Part shown: one piece after another, positions 8,689 through 17,156 of the stretch
Numbering within the stretch: position 1 is the first letter of the stretch
How the letters are laid out: each line of letters starts with the position of its first letter
Assembly (NCBI RefSeq): GCF_022095675.1
Contig: NZ_JAHYSG010000097.1
Coordinates: 1 to 47,333, forward strand
Source of the DNA: Dactylosporangium sp. AC04546
GTDB taxonomy: Bacteria > Actinomycetota > Actinomycetes > Mycobacteriales > Micromonosporaceae
DNA: 47,333 nucleotides
Direction: 5' to 3'
Position numbers and translations under genes: made by a program
The notes under the pieces: generated by a model
What the model was told of the DNA's origin: nothing
What the model saw: the letters and a program-made list of their open reading frames with translations, nothing else
The model's database searches: none

Positions 8689-8840
8689 GTGCTGCTCCTG
8701 GTCGGGGCCGCGCGGTTCGTGGCCGGGCGGGCCATGGCCGTCGAGCTCGACGGCACGCGCGGCCGAGGGCAACCCGGGCGGCGGCACCCGCATCGTCGTC
8801 GACCTGCCCGCCGCCGTGCACCAATCCGGGCGGGAGCCCG
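8689..8840 (+). pseudogene. Possible frameshifted remnant of a histidine-kinase C-terminus
   Basis: Between the YjbR-like and kinase genes, one frame reads ARFVAGRAMAVELDGTRGRG and the next frame continues PGGGTRIVVDLPAAV. Joined by a shift near 8765, these resemble the last strand and G-box region of an HATPase domain (a helix reading FVAGRxA, VELD, then GGGTxxxVxLPA). There is no start with a ribosome site and no upstream kinase body. Similarity is by eye only and the segment is short, so it may be chance. Confidence 0.35.
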
Positions 8841-8855
8841 CGCCGAACCACTCAC

Positions 8856-10775
8856 ATGGCTGACACGATCGCCGGGCGGTACCGGCTTTCGCACGTGATC
8901 GGTTCCGGCGGCATGAGCCGGGTGTGGGCCGCGACGGACGAGCTGCTCGACCGGCCGGTGGCCGTCAAGGAGATCCTGCCGGTGCCGGGGCTCACCGAGG
9001 ACCTGTGGGCGCGGACCCTCCAGGAGGGGCGGGCCGCGGCCCGGCTCGCGCACCCGAACGTCGTGCGCGTCTACGACGTCCTGTTCGGCGACGGCCGGCC
9101 GTGGATCGTCATGGAGTACCTCACGTGCCGCTCGCTGGACGCCGTCGTCCGCGAGCGGGGCCCGCTGGACCCGGCCGAGGCGGCCCGCGTCGCCCTGGCG
9201 GTGCTCGACGGCCTGTCGGCGGCCCACCGCGCGGGCGTGCTGCACCGCGACGTCAAGCCGGCCAACGTCCTCATCACCGCCGACGACCGGGTCCTGCTCG
9301 GCGACTTCGGCATCGCGGTGTTCGACGCGCTCCCCCTGTCGGCGGGCCCGGTGGTGGCGTCGCCGGCGTACGTCGCCCCGGAGCGCGTCCGCGACGGCCT
9401 GTCGACGGCGCACGGCGACCTGTGGTCGTTCGGCGCGACCCTGTACTACGCCGTCGAGGGCCGCCCGCCGTTCTCCCGCCCGACAACGTCGTCCCTGCTG
9501 GGCGCCCTGACGTCGTCGCCGGTCGACCCGCTCCTGCGCGCCGGCCCGCTGACGCCGGTGGTCGAGGGCCTGCTGCGCCGCGACCCGGGCGAACGGCTGA
9601 CCGCCACCCGCGCCCGCCTCCTGCTCGACGCGCTGGCGTCGGCCGATGCCCCACCTCCCAGTTCGACGTCGGCATCGAGCTCGGCATCGTTCGCCGGCCG
9701 GCCGGCCCTGGTCCGCGGCCGGTCTCCGCTCCAGCGCCTCGGCTTCCCACTCGGACGGCTCGGCGCTTCGCTCCGGCGGGTCGGCGCCCACCAGTCCCCG
9801 GTCCCGATCGCGGCTGGCACGGCCGACGCGGCCACGCAGCAGGGGCGGGCTGGCACCGCTGGCACGGCCGTGCAGCAAGGGCCGGCTGGCACGGCTGGCA
9901 CCGCTAACACGGCCGCACAGCAGGGGCGGGCTGGGACGGCTGGCACGGCTGCGCAGAAGGTGCGGGCTGGGACGGCTGGCACTGCCGACGCGGCTGGCAC
10001 GGCCGCGCAGCAGGGGAAGGCCGGCACGGCCGCGCAGCAGGGGAAGGCCGGCATGGCCGTGCAGAAGGGGCGGGCCGGCGCCCCACAGCCCCGAGGCGCC
10101 AGCGGTGCCGCCGCGCCGCAGCAGCCGCCCGCCCTGGTCGCGGCCGGCACCTCGCCGCTGCCGCCGGTCGGCGGACAGCGGACCCTGGTCGCGGTCGGCG
10201 CCGACCCGCGGCCGCGGATCGGCGGACAGCGGGCCCTGGTCGCCGCGGGCGCCTCGCCGCTGCGACGGGTCGGCGGGCCGCGCGCACTGGTCGCCGCCGG
10301 GGTGGCCGCGCTGCTGGCCGGTGCCGCGGCCGCGGCAGTCCTGTCGCTGCCGTCCCGGTCGTCGTCCGACCCGTCCTCGGCCGCACCACCCGCGGGCTGC
10401 GCGGACCCGGCCGCGCCGCCGGCGTTGCCCAGAGCCGGCGCCACCTCGATCGTCGGCGGGCCGGAGCCGGACGGCTCGATCACGCATACGGACCCGTCCG
10501 GGTTCAGGCTGGCGTTGCCGTCGGACTGGCTGCGCAGCACCGACGCCGCATCCGTCTGCTTCGTCGATCCCGCCGGCCAGGTCCGGCTCACCGTCACGGC
10601 GGCGGCAGCGGGCGGCGACCGGGAGTTCAGCTACGACGCGGCCGGCCGCCGCTGGCACACCGCGCAGCTGAGGGTGCCCACCGGCCACCTCCTGGCGTGG
10701 ACGGCCGGCGAGTCCGAGTTTCCGTCCACGCGGTCCCGCTTCGACTCGATAGCCCGGACCTTCGTCGTGCTGTGA
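8856..10775 (+). CDS. Membrane-anchored serine/threonine protein kinase (PknB-like)
   Basis: A 639-residue Hanks-type kinase that phosphorylates proteins on Ser/Thr. The N-terminal kinase domain (about 9-265) is complete: glycine loop IGSGGMSRVW (16-24), Lys38 in VAVKE, catalytic HRDVKPAN with Asp132, DFG with Asp150, and APE in AYVAPER. A long linker (about 270-475) is low-complexity and repeat-built (see the two repeat entries), followed by one transmembrane helix (about 477-498, LVAAGVAALLAGAAAAAVL) and an extracellular domain of about 140 residues that resembles no PASTA repeat; it contains FRLALPSDWLRS and ends SRFDSIARTFVVL, a beta-rich pattern seen in small lipoprotein-like sensor domains. 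The ligand is unknown. It ends 3 nt before the convergent DUF664 gene. Confidence 0.92.
   Translation: MADTIAGRYRLSHVIGSGGMSRVWAATDELLDRPVAVKEILPVPGLTEDLWARTLQEGRAAARLAHPNVVRVYDVLFGDGRPWIVMEYLTCRSLDAVVRERGPLDPAEAARVALAVLDGLSAAHRAGVLHRDVKPANVLITADDRVLLGDFGIAVFDALPLSAGPVVASPAYVAPERVRDGLSTAHGDLWSFGATLYYAVEGRPPFSRPTTSSLLGALTSSPVDPLLRAGPLTPVVEGLLRRDPGERLTATRARLLLDALASADAPPPSSTSASSSASFAGRPALVRGRSPLQRLGFPLGRLGASLRRVGAHQSPVPIAAGTADAATQQGRAGTAGTAVQQGPAGTAGTANTAAQQGRAGTAGTAAQKVRAGTAGTADAAGTAAQQGKAGTAAQQGKAGMAVQKGRAGAPQPRGASGAAAPQQPPALVAAGTSPLPPVGGQRTLVAVGADPRPRIGGQRALVAAGASPLRRVGGPRALVAAGVAALLAGAAAAAVLSLPSRSSSDPSSAAPPAGCADPAAPPALPRAGATSIVGGPEPDGSITHTDPSGFRLALPSDWLRSTDAASVCFVDPAGQVRLTVTAAAAGGDREFSYDAAGRRWHTAQLRVPTGHLLAWTAGESEFPSTRSRFDSIARTFVVL
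9811..10080 (+). repeat. Degenerate Ala/Gly/Thr/Gln repeat region in the kinase linker
   Basis: Codes for about eight variable copies of a module like RAGTAGTAAQQG (kinase residues about 320-408). The DNA repeats GGGCGGGCTGG.ACGGCTGGCAC. Unlike the rest of the gene, alanine is often GCT here, so third-position usage differs from its neighbours. Likely formed by recent slippage or unequal exchange. Confidence 0.8.
10128..10310 (+). repeat. 51-bp tandem repeat running into the kinase transmembrane helix
   Basis: Three 17-residue copies (from 10128, 10179 and 10230) follow the pattern RALVAAGASPLRRVGGP, and a fourth begins at 10281 with RALVAAG and then continues as the membrane helix. The spacing is exactly 51 bp each time. 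Confidence 0.85.
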
Positions 10776-10778
10776 CGG

Positions 10779-11279
10779 TCAGGACGGGCGGCGGGAGCCC
10801 GTCGCGCCGTCGGCCAGCTCCCGCAGGATGTCCAGGTGGCCGGCGTGGCGGGCGGTCTCCTCGACCATGTGGACCAGGACCCAGCGTAAGTTGACCTCGA
10901 CGCCCCGCCACGAGCGGCCGAGGTCGTCCAGGGACAGCTCCTCGATGGTCTGGTCGGCGGCGGCGCAGGTCCGGGCGTAGTAGGCCAGGATGTCCTGCGT
11001 GCGCTCGCCCGCGGCGGCGCGCATGTCGGCGTCCGGGTCGGCCTCGTCGAACGGCAGGGTCTCGCCCGGGCGGCCGAACGCGTCGCAGAACCACAGCGAC
11101 TCCACCGACGCCAGGTGCTTCACCAGGCCGATCAGGTTGGTGCCCGACGGGGTCATCGGGCGGCGCAGCGTCTCGTCGTCGACGCCCTCGACCTTCCAGC
11201 GCACCGCGTCGCGGTGCCGGCGCAGGCTGTCGTGCAGCACGTCCTTCTCGTTGCCGGTCAACGGCGCCGCTTCCACCAC
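10779..11279 (-). CDS. DUF664 / DinB-like mycothiol-dependent transferase family protein
   Basis: A second DUF664 protein, about 166 residues. Family marks are the start DVLHDSLRRHRDAVRWKVEG, TPSGTNLIGLVKHLASVESLWF (first metal His), the middle DILAYYARTCAAADQTI and HMVEETARHAGHLDILRE with the two C-terminal metal histidines. The frame is open to 11354, but that would run through the terminator of the PTS operon; GTG codons at 11288, 11279 and 11276 are the realistic starts. I prefer 11279 because AAGGTG (11286-11291) sits 6 nt before it. It is only distantly similar to the copy at 2186-2701. Its partner thiol substrate is unknown. Confidence 0.85.
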   Translation of the reverse strand: MVEAAPLTGNEKDVLHDSLRRHRDAVRWKVEGVDDETLRRPMTPSGTNLIGLVKHLASVESLWFCDAFGRPGETLPFDEADPDADMRAAAGERTQDILAYYARTCAAADQTIEELSLDDLGRSWRGVEVNLRWVLVHMVEETARHAGHLDILRELADGATGSRRPS

Positions 11280-11307
11280 GCCCCGCACCTTACGCCCGGG
11301 GTACGAC

Positions 11308-11351
11308 AAAAAAACGCCCGGCGGGTCTCCCACAAGCGACCCGCCGGGCGT
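11308..11351 (-). terminator. Strong intrinsic terminator of the PTS operon
   Basis: A perfect 14-bp inverted repeat, ACGCCCGGCGGGTC (11314-11327) and its complement at 11338-11351 with a 10-nt loop, starting 13 nt after the enzyme I stop. On the minus strand it is followed by seven T (plus-strand A at 11308-11314), a canonical rho-independent terminator. Confidence 0.93.
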
Positions 11352-11364
11352 CATACGCGGAAGG

Positions 11365-12993
11365 TCAGGTCGCCGCCGCCCGGGCGGCCTCCGCGGTGTC
11401 GGCGGCCAGGGCCGCCTTGGCGATCGTGCGGCACTCGTCGAGCGTGTGGGCGGCCAGCGCCTCGCGCACCGCCGGGATGCTTCGCGGCGCCATGGACAGG
11501 CTCGTGATGCCCAGCCCCGCCAGTACCAACGCGAAGGCCGGATCCGCCGCGGACTCGCCGCACACGCCGACCGGCTTGCCGGCCTCCGCGCCCGCCGACG
11601 CGCAGGCCGCGATGAGCGCGATCAGCGCCGGCTGCCAGTGGTCCAGCAGTTCGGCCAGGTCGCCGCACATCCGGTCGGCGGCGAAGGTGTACTGGCTGAG
11701 GTCGTTGGTCCCCAGGCTGAGGAAGTCCACGCCGCGCAGGACGGACGGCGCGCGCAGCGCCGCGGCCGGGACCTCGATCATCACGCCCGCCGTCGGCAGG
11801 CCGGCCGAGCGGCACGCCGCCGCGAACGCCGACGCCTCCGCGGCCGTCGCCACCATCGGGGCCATCACCCAGACCTCGGCCGTCGTCGCGGCGGCCGCCG
11901 TGGCGATCGCGGTGAGCTGGGTCGTCAGCACGTCCGGGTTGTGCCGGGCGACCCGCAGGCCGCGCACGCCGAGCGCCGGGTTCGGCTCCTCGGCCATCCG
12001 CAGGAACGGCAGCGGCTTGTCGGCGCCCGCGTCCAGCGTCCGCACGACGACCTTGCGGCCGGGCAGCGCGGCGAACACGTCCCGGTACGCCGCGACCTGC
12101 TCGTCGAGCGTCGGCGGGTCGGTGCGGTCGAGGTACAGCAGCTCGGTCCGGAACAGGCCCACGCCCTCGACGTCGGTGGTGAGGTCGCGGGCCGAGCCGA
12201 TGTTGGCCAGCAGCGCCACCGGGTGGCCGTCGGCGGTGCGGCCGGGGCCGGACGAGGCGGCCGCGCGGGCGCGCCGGGCCTGCTCCCCCGCGTTGACGGC
12301 GGTCGCATCCGAGGCGGAGACGCCGACCGATACCAGGCCGGAGGCGCCGTCGAGGGAGACGAGCGTACCGTCCGGGACCGACAGGATGTCGGCGCACCGG
12401 ACCACCGCCGGGATGCCCAGCGTCCGCGCCAGGATCGCGGTGTGGCTGGTCGGGCCGCCCTCGGCCGTCACCAGGCCGAGCACCTGCGACGGGTCCAGGC
12501 CTGCGGTGTCGGCCGGGGCCAGGTCCCGCGCGATGAGCACGTAGGGGTGGCCGGGGTCGGGCAGGCCCGGCATCGGCAGGCCCAGGCAGGCCGCTACGAG
12601 GCGGTCGCGCAGGTCGTCGAGGTCGCTGACCCGCTCGGCGAGGTAGCCGCCGGCGGCCTCGAACGCGGCCCGGTGCACGGCCAGGGCCTCGACGGCGGCG
12701 TGCGGTGCGTCGGTGCCGCCGTCGATCAAAGCAACAACTGCCTCGAGCAGCGTCTCGTCCTCGACCATCAGGACCTGCGCCCGAAGCACCTCCGCCGCCA
12801 CATCGTCGCGGGCGCCGTCCGCGCGACGGTTGAGGTCGCCGCTGACCGACGCGACCGCCGCGACAAACCGGGCTCGCTCAGCCAGGGCGTCAGAGAAAGC
12901 AGGAGCAGGCAGCGCCGGCGGCGGGGCCAGCCGGTGGACCGGCCCCGCCGCGGCGCCCGGACTGACGCCGATCCCCTTCACGTCCGGCATCAT
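11365..12993 (-). CDS. ptsI: PTS enzyme I (phosphoenolpyruvate-protein phosphotransferase)
   Basis: First general enzyme of the sugar phosphotransferase system: takes phosphate from phosphoenolpyruvate and passes it to HPr. It is 542 residues, slightly shorter than the 575 of E. coli, as in other actinobacteria. The phospho-His loop GGPTSHTAILARTLGIP has His184; the barrel domain shows GVGLFRTELLYLDR, the PEP-binding RTLDAGADKPLPFL, GTNDLSQYTFAADR, and the active-site Cys in PVGVCGESAADP. The ATG at 12993 overlaps the HPr stop (ATGA), so the two are translationally coupled. It is the last gene of the operon. Having ptsI and ptsH inside a sugar-specific operon suggests the whole PTS is induced with that sugar. 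Confidence 0.96.
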   Translation of the reverse strand: MMPDVKGIGVSPGAAAGPVHRLAPPPALPAPAFSDALAERARFVAAVASVSGDLNRRADGARDDVAAEVLRAQVLMVEDETLLEAVVALIDGGTDAPHAAVEALAVHRAAFEAAGGYLAERVSDLDDLRDRLVAACLGLPMPGLPDPGHPYVLIARDLAPADTAGLDPSQVLGLVTAEGGPTSHTAILARTLGIPAVVRCADILSVPDGTLVSLDGASGLVSVGVSASDATAVNAGEQARRARAAASSGPGRTADGHPVALLANIGSARDLTTDVEGVGLFRTELLYLDRTDPPTLDEQVAAYRDVFAALPGRKVVVRTLDAGADKPLPFLRMAEEPNPALGVRGLRVARHNPDVLTTQLTAIATAAAATTAEVWVMAPMVATAAEASAFAAACRSAGLPTAGVMIEVPAAALRAPSVLRGVDFLSLGTNDLSQYTFAADRMCGDLAELLDHWQPALIALIAACASAGAEAGKPVGVCGESAADPAFALVLAGLGITSLSMAPRSIPAVREALAAHTLDECRTIAKAALAADTAEAARAAAT

Positions 12994-13259
12994 TCCGCGT
13001 CCAGATCCCGGGCGAGCAGCGCCGCGAGGTCGTCGAGCGCGGCCTGCGCACCGTCGCCGTCGGCCTCGAGGGTGACCTCGGTGCCCTGCTTGGCACCGAG
13101 CGAGAGCACGCCGAGGATGCTCTTGGCCGGCACCGGCTTCTTCCCGTCGGCGCGGATCGTGACCGCCACCGGCTGCTTCGACGCCGCCTCGACGAACAGC
13201 TTCGCTGGGCGGGCGTGCAGCCCGCTGGCGGATCCGACAACGACTGTCCTGGTCGGCAA
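12990..13259 (-). CDS. ptsH: HPr phosphocarrier protein
   Basis: An 89-residue phosphocarrier that relays phosphate from enzyme I to EIIA. The active-site motif GLHARPA places the phospho-His at residue 15, and AKSILGVLSLG contains Ser47, the position equivalent to regulatory Ser46 of Firmicutes HPr; no HPr kinase gene is seen here, and actinobacteria usually lack that regulation. It lies 10 nt after the dehydrogenase stop and overlaps enzyme I by 4 nt. Confidence 0.95.
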   Translation of the reverse strand: MPTRTVVVGSASGLHARPAKLFVEAASKQPVAVTIRADGKKPVPAKSILGVLSLGAKQGTEVTLEADGDGAQAALDDLAALLARDLDAE

Positions 13260-13269
13260 CGTGACCTCC

Positions 13270-14310
13270 CTACGGTTCGATGGTCACCTTGATCGCTTCA
13301 CCGCGGGCCACGATGCCGAAGGCGTCGAGGGCGCGGTCGAGCGGCAGGCGGTGGGTGATGAGGTCGGCGACCGGGACCGAGCCGTCGGCGATGAGGCGCA
13401 GCGCCTCCTTGTTGTGCTGCGGGCTGGAGCCGTTGGCGCCGACGATCGTCAGCTCGCGGTAGTGCACCAGGTTCGAGTCGAGCGCGATGACCGGGTTGTC
13501 CTTCGGCAGGCCGCCGAAGAAGCTGATCCGGCCCTGCCGGGCGGTCATCTGCACGGCCTGCTCCTGGGCGGCGCCGGCCGCCGCGGCGGTGATGACCACG
13601 TCGGCGCCGCGGCCCTCGGTGAGCTTGAGGACGGCGTCGACGACGTCGGTCTCCCCGCCGCAGACGGCCGCGTCGGGGCGCACCAGGCCGGCGGCCAGGT
13701 CGAGCCGCTCGCGGTTGAGGTCGACCAGGAACACGCGGGCGGCGCCGCGGGCCCGGGCCAGGCGCACGTGCAGGCAGCCGATCGGGCCGGAGCCCATGAC
13801 CACCACGTCGTCGCCGGCGCCGACCCCGGCGAGCTCCTGGCCGTTGAGCACGCAGGCGAGCGGCTCGGCGACCGACGCCTCGGCGAAGCTGAGCCCGTCG
13901 GGGATGCGGTTGAGCCCGTCGACGGCGAGCACGTTCGGCGGCACGATCATGTACTCGGCGAAGCCGCCGTCGAAGTGGTACCCCATCGACACCTGGTTGG
14001 GGCAGACCGTCATCCGCCCGCGCCGGCACTCGCCGCAGGTGCCGCACGGGATCGCGGCGATGACCTGCACGCGGTCGCCGGGCTGCCAGCCCGTGACGTC
14101 GTCGCCGACGGCCACGACCTCACCCGCGATCTCGTGCCCCATCACGCGCGGCGGCACGATGTGGTGGTGCCCGAAGCGGAAGATCTTCACGTCGGTACCG
14201 CACGTCGAGCACGCCCGGACGCGGATCTTCACGTCGCCGGGCCCCGGCGCGGGCTCCGGCGCGTCCTCGATGCGGACGTCGCCGGGAGCGTGGAATCGCA
14301 CGACTTTCAC
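13270..14310 (-). CDS. Zinc-dependent MDR alcohol/polyol(-phosphate) dehydrogenase
   Basis: A 346-residue medium-chain dehydrogenase, NAD(P)-dependent, of the sorbitol/threonine/galactitol-phosphate dehydrogenase group. Catalytic zinc residues are Cys37 (CSTCGTD) with GHE at 58-60; the four structural-zinc cysteines are Cys89, 92, 95 and 103; the Rossmann motif is VVVMGSGPIGCLH and the cofactor Asp is in VFLVDLNRER. The GTG start at 14310 overlaps the EIIA stop by 4 nt. Its place between EIIA and HPr in a mannitol-type PTS operon suggests it oxidises an imported hexitol phosphate, as GatD does for galactitol 1-phosphate. No MtlD-type long-chain dehydrogenase is present. The exact substrate is inference. 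Confidence 0.88.
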   Translation of the reverse strand: MKVVRFHAPGDVRIEDAPEPAPGPGDVKIRVRACSTCGTDVKIFRFGHHHIVPPRVMGHEIAGEVVAVGDDVTGWQPGDRVQVIAAIPCGTCGECRRGRMTVCPNQVSMGYHFDGGFAEYMIVPPNVLAVDGLNRIPDGLSFAEASVAEPLACVLNGQELAGVGAGDDVVVMGSGPIGCLHVRLARARGAARVFLVDLNRERLDLAAGLVRPDAAVCGGETDVVDAVLKLTEGRGADVVITAAAAGAAQEQAVQMTARQGRISFFGGLPKDNPVIALDSNLVHYRELTIVGANGSSPQHNKEALRLIADGSVPVADLITHRLPLDRALDAFGIVARGEAIKVTIEP

Positions 14311-14741
14311 TGTGTGTCCTCTGTCAGAATCTCGATGACTTCGTCGACCGACTCGGAACCGCGCAGCCGGGCGGCCGCGTCGGGGTCCATCAGGACGGTC
14401 GCCAGCTGGGCCAGGATCTCGACGTGACCGTCGCCGGCCGCCGCGATCGCGACGCAGACCCGCACGTCGTTGCCGTCCCAGTCGACGCCGTCGGGGAAGG
14501 ACAGCACCGCGAGGGCGTCGCGCTTCACCGACTCCTTGCTGTTCAGCGTGCCGTGCGGGATCGCCACGCCCTCCCCGATGTACGTGGAGATGCTCTGCTC
14601 GCGGGCGAGCATCGCGTCCACGTACACCGGGTCGACCGCACCGATCTCGACCAGCACATCCCCGCACCGGCGGATCGCGTCGTCCCGCGATCCGGCTCGC
14701 TCGCCGAGCCGGACCGCGTCGCGGCCGAGCAGGTCAGCCAC
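14307..14741 (-). CDS. mtlF: PTS EIIA, mannitol/fructose family
   Basis: A 144-residue cytoplasmic phosphocarrier that accepts phosphate from HPr and passes it to EIIB. The motif GEGVAIPHGT has the phospho-His at residue 63, and the sequence ends with the family pattern ILAQLATVLMDPDAAARLR. It is a free-standing protein rather than a domain of MtlA, as in split mannitol systems. It overlaps EIIB by 8 nt upstream and the dehydrogenase by 4 nt downstream. The symbol follows the mannitol-type EIIC partner; fructose or another hexitol cannot be excluded. Confidence 0.9.
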   Translation of the reverse strand: MADLLGRDAVRLGERAGSRDDAIRRCGDVLVEIGAVDPVYVDAMLAREQSISTYIGEGVAIPHGTLNSKESVKRDALAVLSFPDGVDWDGNDVRVCVAIAAAGDGHVEILAQLATVLMDPDAAARLRGSESVDEVIEILTEDTQ

Positions 14742-15042
14742 TCAGCTCACCACCACGCTGCACGGCGTTGACGACCTTGGTGACCGCCGGATCGCCGATG
14801 AACACCTGGATCGCCACGATGACCTTGTCGGGGGCGCTGACCCGGGCCCGAGCGGCCAGGCCCTTGTGGCAGATGACCACGTCGGCGTCGGCCGGGATCT
14901 GGTTGACCGGGGTGTGCTCGACGATCACCGCGTTCTTGGACAGCTGCCGCTTGAGCGTGCTGGCGAGCATCACGCTGCTGCCCATGCCGGCGTCGCACGC
15001 GACGACGACCTTCTTGATCTCGGCGCCGTTGATGGTGGGCAT
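14734..15042 (-). CDS. PTS EIIB, mannitol type
   Basis: A 102-residue EIIB that phosphorylates the incoming sugar. The phospho-Cys loop VVVACDAGMGSSVMLAS has Cys16, followed by HTPVNQIPADADVVICHKGL, as in the IIB domain of MtlA. It is a separate gene, 6 nt after the EIIC stop and overlapping EIIA. In E. coli this domain is fused to EIIC; here the system is fully split. Confidence 0.92.
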   Translation of the reverse strand: MPTINGAEIKKVVVACDAGMGSSVMLASTLKRQLSKNAVIVEHTPVNQIPADADVVICHKGLAARARVSAPDKVIVAIQVFIGDPAVTKVVNAVQRGGELSG

Positions 15043-15048
15043 GGCGGG

Positions 15049-16191
15049 TCACGCCTCCTGTCGGGTCAGCTTTGCGTTGACGTTGGCCTGCTCGTCGGGG
15101 TTGACGACGGTCTGCTCGTCCGGCCCGATCGCGTCGTCCTCGGCCGGCTCGCCGCGGCCGAACCCGAGCAGGACCGAGGCGACCGCGAAGGTGACCGCGG
15201 CGGCGATGACGATGCCGAGGATCACGCCGACGTAGCCGCCCTTGGGGGTGACCGCCATGTAGGCGAAGATGCTGCCCGGGGACGGGGTGGCGACCAGGCC
15301 GGCGCCGGTGACCATGAACGTGCCGACACCGGCGGCGCCGCCCGCGATCATGGCGAGGATCAGCTTCGGCTTCATCAGCACGTACGGGAAGTAGATCTCG
15401 TGGATGCCGCCGAGGAACTGCACGATGATCGCGGCCGGGACGCTGGGGCGCAGCGCGCGCGGGCCGAAGAGGAAGAACGCGAGGAGCAGGCCGAGGCCGG
15501 GCCCGGGGTTCGACTCGATCATGAACAGGATGGACTTGCCCTTGTCGGCGGCCTCGGCGACGCCGAGCGGGCCGAACACGCCGTGGTTGATGGCGTTGTT
15601 CAGGAACAGTACCTTGGCCGGCTCGACGACGACCGACGTCAGCGGGAGCAGGTCGTGGCTCACGAGCCAGTCGGCGCCGTTGCCGGCCTGCTTGGTGAGC
15701 CACTGCACGACCGGGCCGATGCCGTACATGCCGCCGATGGCCATCGCGCCGCCGATGATGCCGGCGCTGAAGTTGTCGACGAGCATCTCGAAGCCGGGGC
15801 GGATGCGGTTCTCGACCAGGCCGTCCCACAGCTTGAGGACGTAGGCGGTGAGCGGGCCGATGATCATCGCGCCGAGGAACATCGGCACGTCGGCGCCGAC
15901 GACGATGCCCATCGTCGCGACCGCGCCGACCACCGCGCCGCGCTGGCCGTGCACGAGCCGGCCGCCGGTGTACCCGATGAGGACGGGCAGCAGCACCGAG
16001 ATCATCGGGCCGACGACCTCGGCGATCTTCGCGTTGGGCCACCAGCCGGTGGGGATGAACAGGGCCGTGATGAGGCCCCACGCGATGAACGCGCCGATGT
16101 TCGGCATGACCATCGCGGCGAGGTGGCCGCCGACGCGTTGCACGGAGGCCCGGAATCCGGTTCCGGTCACCGCTGGGGTGTAGGTCGACAC
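15049..16191 (-). CDS. mtlA: PTS EIIC, mannitol permease subunit
   Basis: A 380-residue membrane channel component that translocates the hexitol during phosphorylation. It is strikingly like the IIC domain of MtlA: MVMPNIGAFIAWGLITALFI, VLLPVLIGYTGGRLVHGQRG, the conserved GGIHEIYFPYVLMKPKLIL loop with its Glu, and TPSPGSIFAYMAVTPKGG. About six to eight hydrophobic helices are followed by a hydrophilic tail of about 30 residues. The GTG at 16191 is set by AAGGAG just upstream (minus strand) and by the start of similarity; much longer open frames are spurious. It is probably specific for mannitol, though a neighbouring PfkB kinase leaves other hexitols possible. Confidence 0.93.
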   Translation of the reverse strand: MSTYTPAVTGTGFRASVQRVGGHLAAMVMPNIGAFIAWGLITALFIPTGWWPNAKIAEVVGPMISVLLPVLIGYTGGRLVHGQRGAVVGAVATMGIVVGADVPMFLGAMIIGPLTAYVLKLWDGLVENRIRPGFEMLVDNFSAGIIGGAMAIGGMYGIGPVVQWLTKQAGNGADWLVSHDLLPLTSVVVEPAKVLFLNNAINHGVFGPLGVAEAADKGKSILFMIESNPGPGLGLLLAFFLFGPRALRPSVPAAIIVQFLGGIHEIYFPYVLMKPKLILAMIAGGAAGVGTFMVTGAGLVATPSPGSIFAYMAVTPKGGYVGVILGIVIAAAVTFAVASVLLGFGRGEPAEDDAIGPDEQTVVNPDEQANVNAKLTRQEA

Positions 16192-16202
16192 GGGTGTCTC
16201 CT

Positions 16203-17156
16203 TCAGGAAGAAGGTCCGGAGCTGAGCAGGGGGCGGAGCTCGTCCGGGTGGGGGTGGATGGTGACGTTGTGGCGGATCAGGTCGGCGGGGCCGGGCATCC
16301 GGCTGCCGGGCAGGCTCACCGCGGCGGCGCCCCAGGCCACGCCCTCGGCGAGGGCGGCCGCACCCTGGGCGCCCGCGGCGAGGAACCCGGCGAGGAGGGC
16401 GTCGCCCGCGCCGACCGTGCTGCGGGGGCGGGTCACCGGGCAGCTGCCGGTGACGACGCCGTCGGCGTCGACCAGCACCGCACCGTCGGCGCCGAGGCTG
16501 GCCACGACGGTGCCGGCGCCCCAGGCCCGCAGCTGCTGGGCGGCGGCGACCACGTCGCCGAGGTCGGCCAGGGGCTTGCCGACCACCTCCGCCAGCTCGT
16601 CGCGGTTGGGCTTGAGCAGCGTCGCCCCGGCCCGGGCGGCCTCGCGCAGGGCGGGGCCGCTGGTGTCGACGGCGACCCGGATGCCGGCGTTGCGCAGCCG
16701 GCGGCACAGCTGGGCGTAGGCGTCCGCCGGCAGCCCGGGCGGGACGCTGCCGCACAGCACGACCCAGTCGGCGGTGCCGGCCCGGGTGAGCACGCGGTCG
16801 GTCACCTCGTCGAACTCGGCGTCGAACATCGCCGGGCCGGGTTCGTTGACCTTGGTGACCGTGCCGTCGGGCTCGGCCAGGGTGATGTTCGACCGGGTCC
16901 GGCCCGAGATCGGCACGGCGAGGACCTCCACGCCCTCGGCCTTGAGCAGCCGGACGAGCTGGTTGCCCTCGTCGCCGCCGCACGGCAGCACGGCCACCGA
17001 CGGCACACCGTTGGCCAGCAGCGCGCGGGACACGTTGACGCCCTTGCCGCCCGGGTCGAGGTGGGCCGCCGTGGCCCGGATGACCTCGCCGCGGGTCAGC
17101 GCGCCGATCTCGACGGCACGGTCGAGGCTCGGGTTGAGCGTGACGGTGACGATCAT
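16203..17156 (-). CDS. fruK: 1-phosphofructokinase / PfkB-family hexose-phosphate kinase
   Basis: A 317-residue cytoplasmic sugar kinase of the FruK/LacC group, phosphorylating fructose 1-phosphate or a related hexose phosphate (tagatose 6-phosphate in LacC) to a bisphosphate. Features are NPSLDRAVEI at the start, DPGGKGVNVSRAL, the LKPNRDEL strand and the catalytic STVGAGDALLAGF with Asp252. It overlaps the DeoR regulator stop by 4 nt and is followed by EIIC. With a mannitol-type EIIC and an MDR dehydrogenase, the kinase may act on a ketose phosphate derived from a hexitol phosphate; the FruK name is by closest resemblance. Confidence 0.88.
   Translation of the reverse strand: MIVTVTLNPSLDRAVEIGALTRGEVIRATAAHLDPGGKGVNVSRALLANGVPSVAVLPCGGDEGNQLVRLLKAEGVEVLAVPISGRTRSNITLAEPDGTVTKVNEPGPAMFDAEFDEVTDRVLTRAGTADWVVLCGSVPPGLPADAYAQLCRRLRNAGIRVAVDTSGPALREAARAGATLLKPNRDELAEVVGKPLADLGDVVAAAQQLRAWGAGTVVASLGADGAVLVDADGVVTGSCPVTRPRSTVGAGDALLAGFLAAGAQGAAALAEGVAWGAAAVSLPGSRMPGPADLIRHNVTIHPHPDELRPLLSSGPSS

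Noticed and set aside
9811..10080. CRISPR-like array
   Set aside because: The repeats are in frame, degenerate and coding, with no regular spacers.
14307..16191. Fructose-specific EII (FruA)
   Set aside because: The EIIC sequence is clearly mannitol type, with GGIHEIYFPYVLM.
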